This document shows positions 45,352 to 55,054 of a stretch of DNA of 64,000 nucleotides, piece by piece. Positions within the stretch are counted from its first letter, which is position 1, and each line of letters begins with the position of its first letter. Origin of the DNA: Osedax fenrisi (Eukaryota > Annelida > Polychaeta > Sabellida > Siboglinidae); NCBI GenBank assembly GCA_964019155.1, contig OZ025245.1, forward strand, positions 6,191,223 through 6,255,222, in the 5' to 3' direction. A model generated the notes under the pieces. That model saw only the letters and a list, made by a program, of their open reading frames with translations. It was not told the origin of the DNA and made no database searches. The translations under genes were made by a program, and so were the position numbers.

Positions 45352-45413
45352 AAGGTACTACATTCTACTACTTTGTTAGTAGAAATCGTATGTTTATGTA
45401 TTCGAATGTGTGT
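45067..45413 (+). repeat. Degenerate right edge of the satellite array
   Basis: After CACATTCCAAATATT the last monomer jumps into its A+T-rich half, losing the segment from TCATGTATTC to ATAAATAC. It then keeps ATTGTAATTCTGTTTTTAAAT and TTGGATAATTTATT but lacks GGGGTACCCC. A second scrap resembling GAAAGTAAAATAAAAAATAAAGG follows at about 45,213-45,236. From 45,280 the sequence becomes (TA)n with no monomer left, and no gene is seen. Confidence 0.8.
45307..45352. repeat. (TA)n microsatellite
   Basis: Nearly pure TA dinucleotides lie between the array edge and the left arm of the large inverted repeat. Confidence 0.95.
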
Positions 45414-45556
45414 ATGTATGTGTGTGTGTGTTACATAGTATAAACTACACACATATAAATATATTACATAACATTATGGATACATATTTACATTATTATT
45501 ATTATAATGTAGGTTAAATTACATGTATAATTATATATATATAAATATATAGATAC

Positions 45557-45661
45557 GGATATAGATATAGATATAGATATAGATATAGATATAGATATAG
45601 ATATAGATATAGATATAGATATAGATAGATATAGATATAGATATAGATATAGATATAGATA
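45557..45661. repeat. (GATATA)n microsatellite
   Basis: About seventeen GATATA hexamers with one shortened unit near 45,622. The expansion is absent from the right arm of the inverted repeat. Confidence 0.95.
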
Positions 45662-45685
45662 TATATATTTGTCATGTATATATAT

Positions 45686-45719
<34 letters not shown>

Positions 45720-45735
45720 ATAATTGTCGCTTGTA

Positions 45736-45793
<58 letters not shown>
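45662..45793. repeat. (TA)n tracts
   Basis: Two long TA runs are separated by TAATTGTCGCTTGTAAAC. The second, from about 45,739, is almost uninterrupted. Confidence 0.95.
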
Positions 45794-45799
<6 letters not shown>

Positions 45800-45978
45800 A
45801 TCAATATATATTAAATAAATATAATTGTTATTTGTAAGCTTTTTTTTATATAATTTAGATCTACTTACTAATTGTTATTGTAATCTATAGATTTCATGGT
45901 ATTGTGAAGTCTAAAGATAACCTAATGTAATATCGAGAGTAATCTAATGTAATTATTCAAGTAGATGCAGTGTATAAT

Positions 45979-46012
45979 GCAATTGTACACTGTACATTGT
46001 ACAGTATACAAT
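45979..46012. repeat. Imperfect 32-bp hairpin sequence
   Basis: ATTGTACACTGTACA is followed at once by TTGTACAGTATACAAT, which pairs with it except at one position. It lies within the left arm. Confidence 0.6.
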
Positions 46013-46239
46013 GTACATGATGATGTCATGTATTAACATTAATTATACTGAGTTAACTAACCAATATGACGTAGATTGTATACGACGTACACTCCGGTAT
46101 AGACTATGTGATACGGTTGTGTGGAGGTGACGCTTGAAGGCAATGATATCCAGTTAGGAAGTGAAGGAGAAAGCCAACAACTAGAATATAGTACAGATGA
46201 CATGATGTTAACGGCAAGTGGAAATGGCTGTAATGTAAC

Positions 46240-46772
46240 GATTTCTTATGCTTATATATACACTATTGTGGAATCGTCGCGACGCTATTGGTTAAATACG
46301 TTCTTGAGTGACAGTTGATATTTCATATTGTCACTGTTATTTATCCATGCGAGTCGAGACACTACACCATACAATATTACACTATATATACGGTCAGGTA
46401 TGTGAACTTATGTTGTCGACTTGCATGACGTAACACATATAACACTGCTTACGTAATAGTGACGCTATATTTATAACATGTTATGTAATCGTATAACGTA
46501 TATTTTTATTAAGCTTGTATATTTACCTTTTTACTATGTAATATAATTTAAGTATATTTCCTACAGTAAAAGTATTGATTACATTTATTTATATATATAA
46601 CGATTATATATATATATAAATATAATATTTATTACGATTATTACCCATGTATTATTTGCTATATATATATATATATATATTTATATGAAAGCTATATCAA
46701 ATTATACAATATATTAGAAAATAAGATTATCTTTGTGAATAATGGACATCTATAACTAAATTATATAGTACT

Positions 46773-46831
<59 letters not shown>

Positions 46832-47345
46832 TATACTATAATCGTTGTTATAATATAATGTTTCGTTTGATATAATATAATACATAGAATGTACATAATA
46901 GAATATGATATATGCGAAACAAAAGACCGACTGTTTAGGCGTTTGATTTGAATAATGTTAAAAATACATGATGTATATTATATTGTATGCTTAAAGTGAA
47001 TAACGCCATATGTATATATGTGTGTGCTTGTGTGTGTATGGGTGTGCTTTTGTATGTTTGTGTGTGTGCATATACGTGTTAGTATATATATATAATAATA
47101 TTATATATATTATATATATATATATATATATAGATATATAGTTTATTGAAAAAATAAGTCTATCGGTGTAAAAACATTTGGGAATATTACATCTAGCAAA
47201 TAATCGTTTAGTGAAATATTTTTGAATATTTTCAATGTTGTTAGAATTAGTGATATATAATGGATCTGGATTACAAATAGAATAATCAGATTTAATTAAA
47301 GGACGTACAATGTACGTCGTACATACGTAATATATTCTTTAAGTA

Positions 47346-47392
<47 letters not shown>

Positions 47393-47651
47393 TCGCTACA
47401 TAGCTAATATTGTATTCTTGAGATATATATATAATCTAGTTTATCAGATATATTAGTAATGGTGATTGAAGTAATCAAACATTGTTTATAATGATAATAC
47501 ACTGTATGCAAATACGAATGACACCCTCTAACTAGTAATCGTGGTTTTCTATAAGTTTATATTCAAGAGATATATAAAATGTAAACAAATATATACATAT
47601 AAACATTATTACACATATCAATGTACATTATATATCAATATACATTAATGC

Positions 47652-47712
<61 letters not shown>

Positions 47713-48014
47713 AATATCATAATTACATTATTATAAATGAAATCAAATAAATATATTATGCAATGAAATATATATTGAATATGATGTTTATAAAATACAT
47801 TTGCAAGTATGAATATAATGAAATATACAAATAATTTAACTTAAGGGCAAAATTTAAAAAAACTTAATTTATCAATATTTTAAAATAATTAATAAAAATT
47901 AAATGTAGGTAAATTTAATCTATACTAAAATTTACACATATAATATATATATATAGTTGATAATTTATTTAACTAATATCTAATAATGTATATAAATTTA
48001 TAAATAAATTAACG

Positions 48015-48045
<31 letters not shown>

Positions 48046-48099
48046 TACTACAAAAAACATACACATACACATACATACATACACATATACACATTCATT

Positions 48100-48141
<42 letters not shown>

Positions 48142-48416
48142 TTTATGCAATCTATGATTTCTAAAATTATCTATTATCTATAAAATCTATAATTTCGTTA
48201 CAATCCATAGATTCGATACAATTCTCGTATACGAGAATTTAACAACACTGATATATTAAATCACGCCCCTAATCACAGAAATATAATCCAAATATAATCC
48301 TAATTTCAATGATTTCACGAGCGACGCACGATTTCACGATTTCGACGAGCGTTCCTATAAAATGTTGCGAAATTTGTTATACAGTCAATGTCCGTATACA
48401 ATGTCCATCGGACATG
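46240..48416. other. Spacer between the inverted-repeat arms, no gene seen
   Basis: This loop of about 2.2 kb is A+T-rich and broken up by (TA)n tracts at 46,660-46,681, 46,773-46,828, 47,080-47,141, 47,350-47,388, 47,659-47,708, 48,015-48,042 and 48,108-48,136. It contains a short (GT)-rich stretch near 47,020-47,070. A less biased segment at 46,240-46,510 includes several TGACGT/ACGTCA-type words. No repeat-free stretch looks coding. Confidence 0.7.
47302..47318. repeat. Perfect 17-bp palindrome
   Basis: GACGTACA and TGTACGTC flank a single A. A third copy of the word, CGTACATACGT, follows directly. It sits almost exactly at the centre of the large inverted repeat. Confidence 0.7.
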
Positions 48417-48837
48417 GTTACATTACTGCCATATCCACTCGCCGTTAACATCATGTCCTCGGTCCTATATTATAGCTGTGGCTTTCTCCTTCACTTCCTA
48501 ACTGCATCACTGCCTTATCACGTCATCCTCACACAACCGTATCATAGTATCTATACCGGAGTATATGACGTAGTGGTTAGTTTGTTTTATACATAAGTTA
48601 TAAAGTTTAAAAATAAAATTAATTTTAATACATGACATTATCCTGTACACTTGCATTATACACTGCATCTACTTGAATAATTACATTATATATTACTTTC
48701 TTTCGATGTTACATTAGGTTATTTTTAGACTTCACAATACCATGAAATCTAATAGTAAATTTACTACGGTTGATTAATCAACTGTAAAAACATGTTTACA
48801 AATAACAATTATATTTATTTAATGTGTATAATTATTT

Positions 48838-48870
<33 letters not shown>

Positions 48871-48980
48871 CCATAATGTTATGTATACATATTATGTATA
48901 TTATAATATATTTATATTTGTGTATTGTATACTATGTAACATACACACATACATACATACACGCATACATACACTTTCAC
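48417..48980 (-). repeat. Right arm of the large imperfect inverted repeat
   Basis: The reverse complement aligns with 45,414-46,239 as described for that arm. It is about 260 bp shorter because it lacks the GATATA expansion. The outer end merges into CATA-rich sequence (ATACATACATACACGCATAC), which matches the GTATGTATGTGTG stretch at the outer end of the left arm. Confidence 0.85.
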
Positions 48981-49671
48981 ATGACAATACAATATAATCT
49001 ATCAGTGGTGTGAAACCAATATTATGAAACCCCTTTATTAGTAAATCCAAATTATTTACAAATAAGTTTATTCTATATACAATATCTATAAACAGATTTT
49101 TATAGATAACAATTATGTTTATATATGTTTATATATAATATAATATATATAACATATTGATACACTAATGAGTAAATTCATAACATATATGATTCGTTTT
49201 TATTATACATAAAGTATATAACAAATATCGAATTATATATATATATATATATATATATTATGATAAAACAAATAATAACTTGGAATCTATTTATAATTAT
49301 AAGATATTATAATATATTAATTATAATATATCTATAATTATACAGATAGTTTGACCGTGTAGGATCATACACTATATAGTCATACAGCATAATATATATA
49401 ACGATTTAACAGAACATTTGTAATGTAACAATTATGATAATTTAGTATGAATATACACGGGTTATATGCAAGTTAATGCATTCTTATAGGCATACTATAG
49501 TAGCTACCGGTATGTCATCATGGAACGTATATTGCACGTAAATAGATGTGCAGTCGAGCATAACGATGATATCTGTGACAGCATCGGTTATCATTAGCTA
49601 GGCCGCTACAACCTCACTTATAATACACTTGCAATGTACAAATTCATTCATAATATTATGTAATATATATC

Positions 49672-49760
49672 TATACATATATACATATATACATATATAC
49701 ATATATACATATATACATACATACATACATACATACATACATACATACATACATACATAC
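49672..49760. repeat. (ATATAC)n / (ATAC)n compound microsatellite
   Basis: Repeats of TATACA change at about 49,715 into pure CATA tetramers, with about a dozen units in the second part. Confidence 0.95.
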
Positions 49761-50185
49761 TTATATTAATACCTTTATTAACATATAGTAACATTGTTTT
49801 ATATATCATTCTATAGACATTTGTAAATTAGACACTATCTGATATTTAACCTAGATATAAATATATATATATATATATTCATTATTATTGTTACGATATT
49901 TTTAGCTTGTACAGAAAGTTATGAGTTTACTATTGATGACTATGAGTAATCTATTACTATTCACGTGTTTTTAAACATAAGAATACATGATAATAATATA
50001 TTTATTAATTTTATTTTAATTGCTATTAACAATTTCAAAAGATATTATATATAATGTCTATAATGTCTATCCCAGCTGGTTAATATATTCTTCATTGTCT
50101 GCGATACTGACATCACAATCTAGCACCCCCAATGTATAGCTACCCCAATGTATCTACCTCTTAGCTACATATCTGTTTTAAAATT

Positions 50186-50201
50186 GTTAATTGCAATTAA
50201 C
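50186..50201. repeat. Perfect 16-bp palindrome
   Basis: GTTAATTGCAATTAAC is fully self-complementary, and no partner copy was seen nearby. Confidence 0.6.
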
Positions 50202-50272
50202 ATAAAATCCAGTGTTGGCATCAAACAATGGGAATATACTTCCCCTAGTGCTCGATCTAATACACAAATTAT

Positions 50273-50320
<48 letters not shown>

Positions 50321-50444
50321 GTATACTATATATATATAATATATATACTCTACTATACTATATTATAAATACATAATAACTACATTAATACAAAGTATGT
50401 TGTCGCCGTGACTTAATATGTTTAAAAACCTACGTGATTTGAAG

Positions 50445-50508
<64 letters not shown>

Positions 50509-50879
50509 GTATACATATATGTATTAACTATATATTATTATATATATATATAATATATATATAATTAAATATAATTAATAATATGTAAAGTTATTAAATA
50601 TATTGTATTATCAGATATTAATGAAGCGTAATACACAATATACTCAACTTGTTATTAACCAGTCAAAATAACTACGAATTACAGTCTAAATATAATCAAA
50701 GTAATTTATATTTGATATTTAAAGAGATGCGTATGCATAAAATACGGCAATTAACTTTCAAATCAGATAGACAAGTTGTTGTAGTTGTATATACTATATT
50801 TTTATAAACACAATACACATATATAAGACTGTTAAAACATGTTTATATAAACAAGTATTATAAACATTATACAAATATA

Positions 50880-51553
50880 AAATTATTTAAAAACGGCATT
50901 ATAATTTTTTTTATTAAAAAAAAACAGTAATATTTATAAAATGTACTTACAAAATTTATTTATTTATCGTTTCTTAGCCTTTATTTTTTATTTTACTTTT
51001 TATTATACATAAATTACAGATATATTATCTTATATGTATATGAATACATGAAATATTTGAAATGTGACAATTATACTGTAGTTTTGTGGCACTGGATTGC
51101 GGCACTGGATTGTGACTCCCTTAATAGACCTGTCGGTTTATATTTGGCAGGAATGTGGCACCATTAAACGTCTCACTATAAATTGACTGATTTGTTATTG
51201 TAGATGTCACATAAAATGTTCGCATACGGGTATGCCTAGTCATCATGTCTACGTATCATTTGTCACAACTTCTAATATTCCAGGATTCTATACATCATAC
51301 TTGCTAATTAAGTTTAGTAAATGTATACTTTTTTTTGTTTAATTTTTTTTCAAATTAATTGTAATCTTTTATAAAAAATGTATTTGTTATTTATTATTAA
51401 TTATATATTTTCTTATCATGGATATACTCTGAAGGTACCCCTTTTTATTTCAGTGTAATTTATTTTAATTTATTAAATTATCCAATATCCTATTAATAAT
51501 GTCGGTATTAATAACTTGTATAGTATATAAGTTATATACTACATAAGTTATTA
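50880..51553 (-). repeat. Diverged satellite monomer, reverse orientation (relic 1)
   Basis: The reverse complement carries the monomer landmarks in order: AAGGGGTACCTTCAGAGTA, AAAGTATACATTTACTAAAC, AGAATCCTGGAATATTAGAAG, ATACGTAGACATGATGACTAG, GGCATACCCGTA and TATTAAGGGAGTCACAATCC. Compared with the main array it has many substitutions and a duplicated CAATCCAGTGCC. The segment after the mini-ORF midpoint differs consistently from the array and agrees with the other relics. Confidence 0.92.
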
Positions 51554-52098
51554 TAATTTAAAAAAAAACAGTAATATTTATAAAATGTACATATAATATT
51601 TATTTAGTAACTTTTTTAATTTTTTAATTTTAATTTTAAAATGTAATATACATACATAAAATACATATTATCTTATATATGTATATGAATACATGAAATA
51701 TTTGAAATGTGACAATTATACTGTAGTTTTGTGGCACTGGATTGCGGCACTGGATTGTGACTCCCTTAATAGACCTGTCGGTTTATATTTGGCAGGAATG
51801 TGGCACCATTAAACGTCTCACTATAGATTGACTGATTTGTTATTGTTGATGTTCCATTAACTGTGCGCCTACGGGTATGCCTAGTCCTCATGTCTACGTA
51901 TCATTTGTCACAACTTCTAATATTCCAGGATTCTATACATCATATTTGCTAATTAAGTTTAGTAAATGTAGACTTTTTTTTGTTTAAATTTTTTCAAATT
52001 AATTTTAATCTTTTATAAAATTGTATTTGTTATTTGTTTTTTAATTATATATTTTCTTATCGTGGGTGTACTATGGGAGGACCCCTTTTTATTTCAGT
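51554..52098 (-). repeat. Diverged satellite monomer, reverse orientation (relic 2)
   Basis: It directly follows relic 1 in the same phase, so the two form a tandem dimer rather than separate insertions. The shared AACAGTAATATTTATAAAATG marks the same monomer point near 50,929 and 51,568. Its mini-ORF first half is identical to the main array through ACAATAACAAAT, but the second half is of relic type. The copy stops near GGGAGGACCCC, the decayed counterpart of GGGGTACCCC. Confidence 0.92.
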
Positions 52099-52110
52099 CT
52101 CATCAATAAA

Positions 52111-52548
52111 TGTGTGTGATTTTTGTCCGTGTTTAACTCGTGTAAAAGTCCGATATTTTAATTTAAAACATAATTATAAGTTAATATATGATATATAAAT
52201 TAATCTTCATTTATATATAACAATTTATTTATATTTGTTTTATAAAAAAAATAATTGATATTAATTAATAAATATTAATTAATTTGTAAGGTAACTAATT
52301 TACGTGTATTACACCAACATAAATCACTATATATACAAATAAATAATATAGTTTAATTTAAAATAGGTTATAGAATAGTCATAATTCAACTCTTTATTAT
52401 AGAGTATTTAAATAAATAAAATATAATAAAATAATAAATATTAAAAAAAATGTGTGTATTGGTCGTGTAAATCACAGAATAAATTTCCGTTTTTTATACA
52501 TACTAAATATCCGTGTATTACACTTACAACATATTCGTGTATTACACA
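52111..52548. mobile_element. Possible short non-autonomous DNA transposon with degenerate terminal repeats
   Basis: The word CGTGTATTACAC occurs three times on the right side (near 52,302, 52,512 and 52,536). The left end carries the related GTCCGTGTTTAACTCGTGTAAAAGTCCG. Reverse-complementing the right 45 bp and aligning it with the left 45 bp gives shared blocks GTGTAA and CGATATTT in order. No clear target-site duplication was found. It begins just past the broken end of relic 2, so it may have inserted there. It could instead be chance A+T-rich similarity. Confidence 0.35.
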
Positions 52549-52681
52549 TAGAATTAGGTAGACTTCTAAGGAGATAAAGTTTGTTCACCAATTTGAATGA
52601 CAATCTGCCATTGTGTTTGTCAAGTTTATCATTTACATCATATTTTTAATAAAAAGTCAAATGCACCTACATTACTATAGT

Positions 52682-52723
52682 AAAACAATTGGTAGTCATT
52701 ATATAATGACTCCCAATTGTTTT
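52682..52723. repeat. Near-perfect 42-bp hairpin
   Basis: AAAACAATTGGTAGTCATTA is followed by TA and then by TAATGACTCCCAATTGTTTT, pairing at 19 of 20 positions. It lies 25 bp left of the transposon at 52,749 and is not part of it. It may be a very small foldback element. Confidence 0.75.
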
Positions 52724-52748
52724 AATAAGTATGCTATAGCAATAGGTA

Positions 52749-52774
52749 GGGGAAAGTCCCCGATTACCGACCCC
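52749..52774 (+). repeat. Left terminal inverted repeat (26 bp)
   Basis: It pairs with 53,857-53,882 at 25 of 26 positions, with one C/T difference. A second TAATACCGACCCCCT copy follows at 52,779-52,793. Confidence 0.85.
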
Positions 52775-53856
52775 CTCCTAATACCGACCCCCTCTCGTAT
52801 CTCAGTAAATATAAGAGTTATCAAAAAATTATATATACATGAACTGTTAGTAATTTAATGATAAATATGAATAAATATTTTGTTTAAAAAAATATTTAAT
52901 CCTACAATTGTTATTTGATAAAATGTAATATTCTGTTTTTAATTTTTAAATATTTGAATATTAACTTTTTTTAAATCATTGTAAATACTTTATTTATTAA
53001 AATAAAACTTAATGTTGTACATAATATTGTTGATCAATAAAATGTTTATAACTATTATTAAAATAAATTAATTTTAATAACTATTAACCTATATATCTTA
53101 ATTATAGCAACCCATATGATATTCCTATTACCGACCCCCTAAATTACCCTAATACCGACCTCATGTATTTATAATATCCAATCAAAATAGATCAGTATTT
53201 TACTTTAAAATATGTCATAAGTTGTTTGTTTATCATTTATATAGATTAATGATTCGTGATTCCAGTTATTTATATATATATATTGATTAATAAATAAATA
53301 TTAAATAATAATATACACTATTTTAATATAATTACTATAAAGTTTAAATTTAAATTTTATATTACTATTAAAACATAAATTCAATAAAAAATAAAGTACG
53401 TCATGTTGTTTGTGTATCATTGATACAGATTTAGGATTCATGATTTTAGTTTATTATATTCATACTGATTAATAAATAAATATTAAATAATAATATATAC
53501 TCTTTTAATTTAATATAATTACTATCAATTTAAATATAATATGAAAACATAAATTCAATAATAAATAAATTGCGTGAATGTTATATTTAATTGTATTTAT
53601 GTATATCTACTATTTTTATTAGATATTATAATACTACAATTATTTATACCACGATAATTTTAGGGGGTCGGAAATAGGGGAAGGGGTCGGTATTAGGCAC
53701 ATGTATCCGATTACCGACCCCCTGTTTATTCTTGTGAATATAATGATATCAAAAATTTAAAATAGCCACATTATTCATTGCCATAATATTACTAAAATTA
53801 CAAAATTTCAAATAAATATATTTAATATTGAATATGTTATTACAACTAAACAGTTA

Positions 53857-53882
53857 GGGGTCGGTAATCGGAGACTTTCCCC
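53857..53882 (-). repeat. Right terminal inverted repeat (26 bp)
   Basis: Reverse complement of the left end. It is followed by TA, the presumed duplicated target dinucleotide, although the sequence beyond is TATATA and cannot fix the boundary by itself. Confidence 0.85.
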
Positions 53883-53884
53883 TA

Positions 53885-54344
53885 TATATCCTAAAGATAT
53901 ATCTCTTAAAATAAGCCAAATGATTAAATGTATACAATTGAGTACACATACCATATCAAATTATAAAATAATTGTACCAAACCTAGTAAAAACTGATGTT
54001 ATATAATATTTATTTTTAAATATTTAAAAATATTATTTTAATTTAATTACTAAATATAAATGTATTAAATAATTATATTTAATTATATAAAATGGAGATT
54101 ACACACTTTTAGATTAATATATTATTAATATATAAGTAATTTAATATATGAAAAATTCATAATAATCTATATTATAGATTCTATAATATAATAGATATTT
54201 ACAACTACTATATACATATCTTGCATATCAATTGACAAATTATAAAGAATATAATTGAATTAAATATTTTGATTCAAATATAATTCAGTGTTATTCTTTG
54301 TAATTTATCAATTATCATTTGAATCACTATATTTTAATATATTT
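53885..54344. other. A+T-rich spacer, nothing recognised
   Basis: Very low-complexity A+T sequence with short ATTATA and AATTTA words. No long frame, repeat family or RNA gene was seen. Confidence 0.6.
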
Positions 54345-54645
54345 TATTATACATTAATTTATTATACATACATTACAAACATATTATCTTATATATATAT
54401 TAATCCATGAAATATTTGAAATGTGAAAATTATACTGTAGTTTTGTGGCACTGGATAGTGGCACTGGATTGTTGCTCCCTTAATATATCTGTCTGTTTAT
54501 ATTTGACAGGAATGTGACACCATTGAACGTCTCACTATAGATAGACAGATTTGTTATTATTGAAGTCCTCATGTCTACGTATCAATTGTCACAACTTCTA
54601 ATAATCTAGGATTCGATACATCATATTTGCTAATTAACATTTAAT
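54345..54645 (-). repeat. Diverged satellite fragment, reverse orientation (relic 3)
   Basis: Only the monomer core survives, from CATACATTACAAACATATTATC to TTTGCTAATTAA when read on the plus strand. It shares the relic-type ACGTTCAATGGTGTCACATTCC segment with relics 1 and 2. A 33-bp piece covering the conserved AGGCATACCCGTAGGCG region is missing. The loss is a multiple of three and leaves a 31-codon open frame. It may be the far part of the same old array as relics 1 and 2, now separated by insertions. Confidence 0.9.
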
Positions 54646-54677
54646 GTTAGTATACTATCAGTAACCTAATATATTTG

Positions 54678-54703
54678 AAGTAACCTAATATATTAGGTTA
54701 CTT
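54678..54703. repeat. Perfect 26-bp palindrome
   Basis: AAGTAACCTAATA is followed by its exact reverse complement with no spacer. A partial direct copy (GTAACCTAATATATTTGAAG) lies just upstream. The downstream TACTTTCCCCTA resembles the terminus of the 52,749-53,882 transposon, so this may be the scar of a related element. Confidence 0.75.
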
Positions 54704-54870
54704 TCCCCTATTTTCGGGAAATTTCCGTAAATTTAGTATATTTAAATGGGGTATCCGTCTACAACTTGCTAGAAAATCACTTTCTAGTAAACATTTCCAT
54801 ACATTATTTCAGTATAATGTACCTTGATATATAGTTCATAGTATGTACTATCAAATTCATAATCAATGAA

Positions 54871-54879
54871 TATATATAT

Positions 54880-54914
<35 letters not shown>

Positions 54915-54978
54915 TATAATATATATATATATATTAGGTATATGATATGATATAATATATATATATATATATATATAA
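54871..54978. repeat. (TA)n-rich microsatellite upstream of the LINE
   Basis: Several TA runs are broken by GGTATA and TTAGGTATATGATATGA. The 5' end of the retroelement fragment begins shortly after this tract. Confidence 0.9.
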
Positions 54979-55054
54979 TTTATAACTCTACTATATATAT
55001 ATATGTATATTAAACTATCACTTTAACTATCACTATAATTCTCCCATCTATCCC

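Larger units (their letters stand above)
45414..46239 (+). repeat. Left arm of a large imperfect inverted repeat
   Basis: Read against the reverse complement of 48,417-48,980, long stretches match in order: GTTACATAGTATA, ACATAACATTATGGATA, AAATAAATATAATTGTTATTTGTAA, AGATTTCATGGTATTGTGAAGTC, GTAGATGCAGTGTATAATGCAA, ACTCCGGTATAGA, GATACGGTTGTGTG and GACATGATGTTAACGGC. The left arm is longer because (GATATA)n and (TA)n tracts have expanded inside it. Indels between arms are not multiples of three, so any open frame here is unlikely to be coding. Confidence 0.85.
48981..50879. other. A+T-rich spacer with microsatellites, no gene seen
   Basis: It contains (TA)n at 49,233-49,259, 50,275-50,313 and 50,449-50,493. 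Two less biased patches, at 49,440-49,640 and 50,060-50,260, are not recognisable as any known element and lack long open frames. The second patch has a direct repeat of CCCCAATGTAT and the perfect palindrome GTTAATTGCAATTAAC. A pair of inverted words, TCACGTGTTTTTAAACATA near 49,961 and its diverged complement near 50,418-50,437, might be the ends of a small element. Confidence 0.6.
52749..53882. mobile_element. Non-autonomous DNA transposon (1,134 bp) with 26-bp TIRs and TA target site
   Basis: The left end GGGGAAAGTCCCCGATTACC continues to CGACCCC. The right end, reverse-complemented, matches it at 25 of 26 positions. Both sides are flanked by TA (52,747-52,748 and 53,883-53,884), as in Tc1/mariner-type insertions. 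The interior is A+T-rich with no transposase frame, so it would depend on an enzyme supplied elsewhere. A striking feature is eight copies of the core TACCGACCCC or its complement: two at each side in subterminal positions and four internally (53,127, 53,149, 53,661-53,697 on the minus strand, and 53,707). These may be transposase-binding repeats or traces of nested copies. Confidence 0.85.

Noticed and set aside
46121..46318. 65-codon frame in the left inverted-repeat arm
   Set aside because: It starts with GTG. The matching sequence in the right arm has in-frame stops and indels not divisible by three, so no protein is conserved.
48309..48596. 95-codon frame across the right arm
   Set aside because: Part of it also reads open in the left arm, but only through two compensating indels over a short stretch, and the first third has no counterpart. 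No family is recognisable, so chance is more likely.
49672..49760. Telomere-type repeat
   Set aside because: The units are TATACA and CATA microsatellites, not TTAGGG or a related telomere unit.
52613..52858. 81-codon plus-strand frame
   Set aside because: It runs across the hairpin and into the left end of the TA-flanked transposon, so it joins unrelated sequences.
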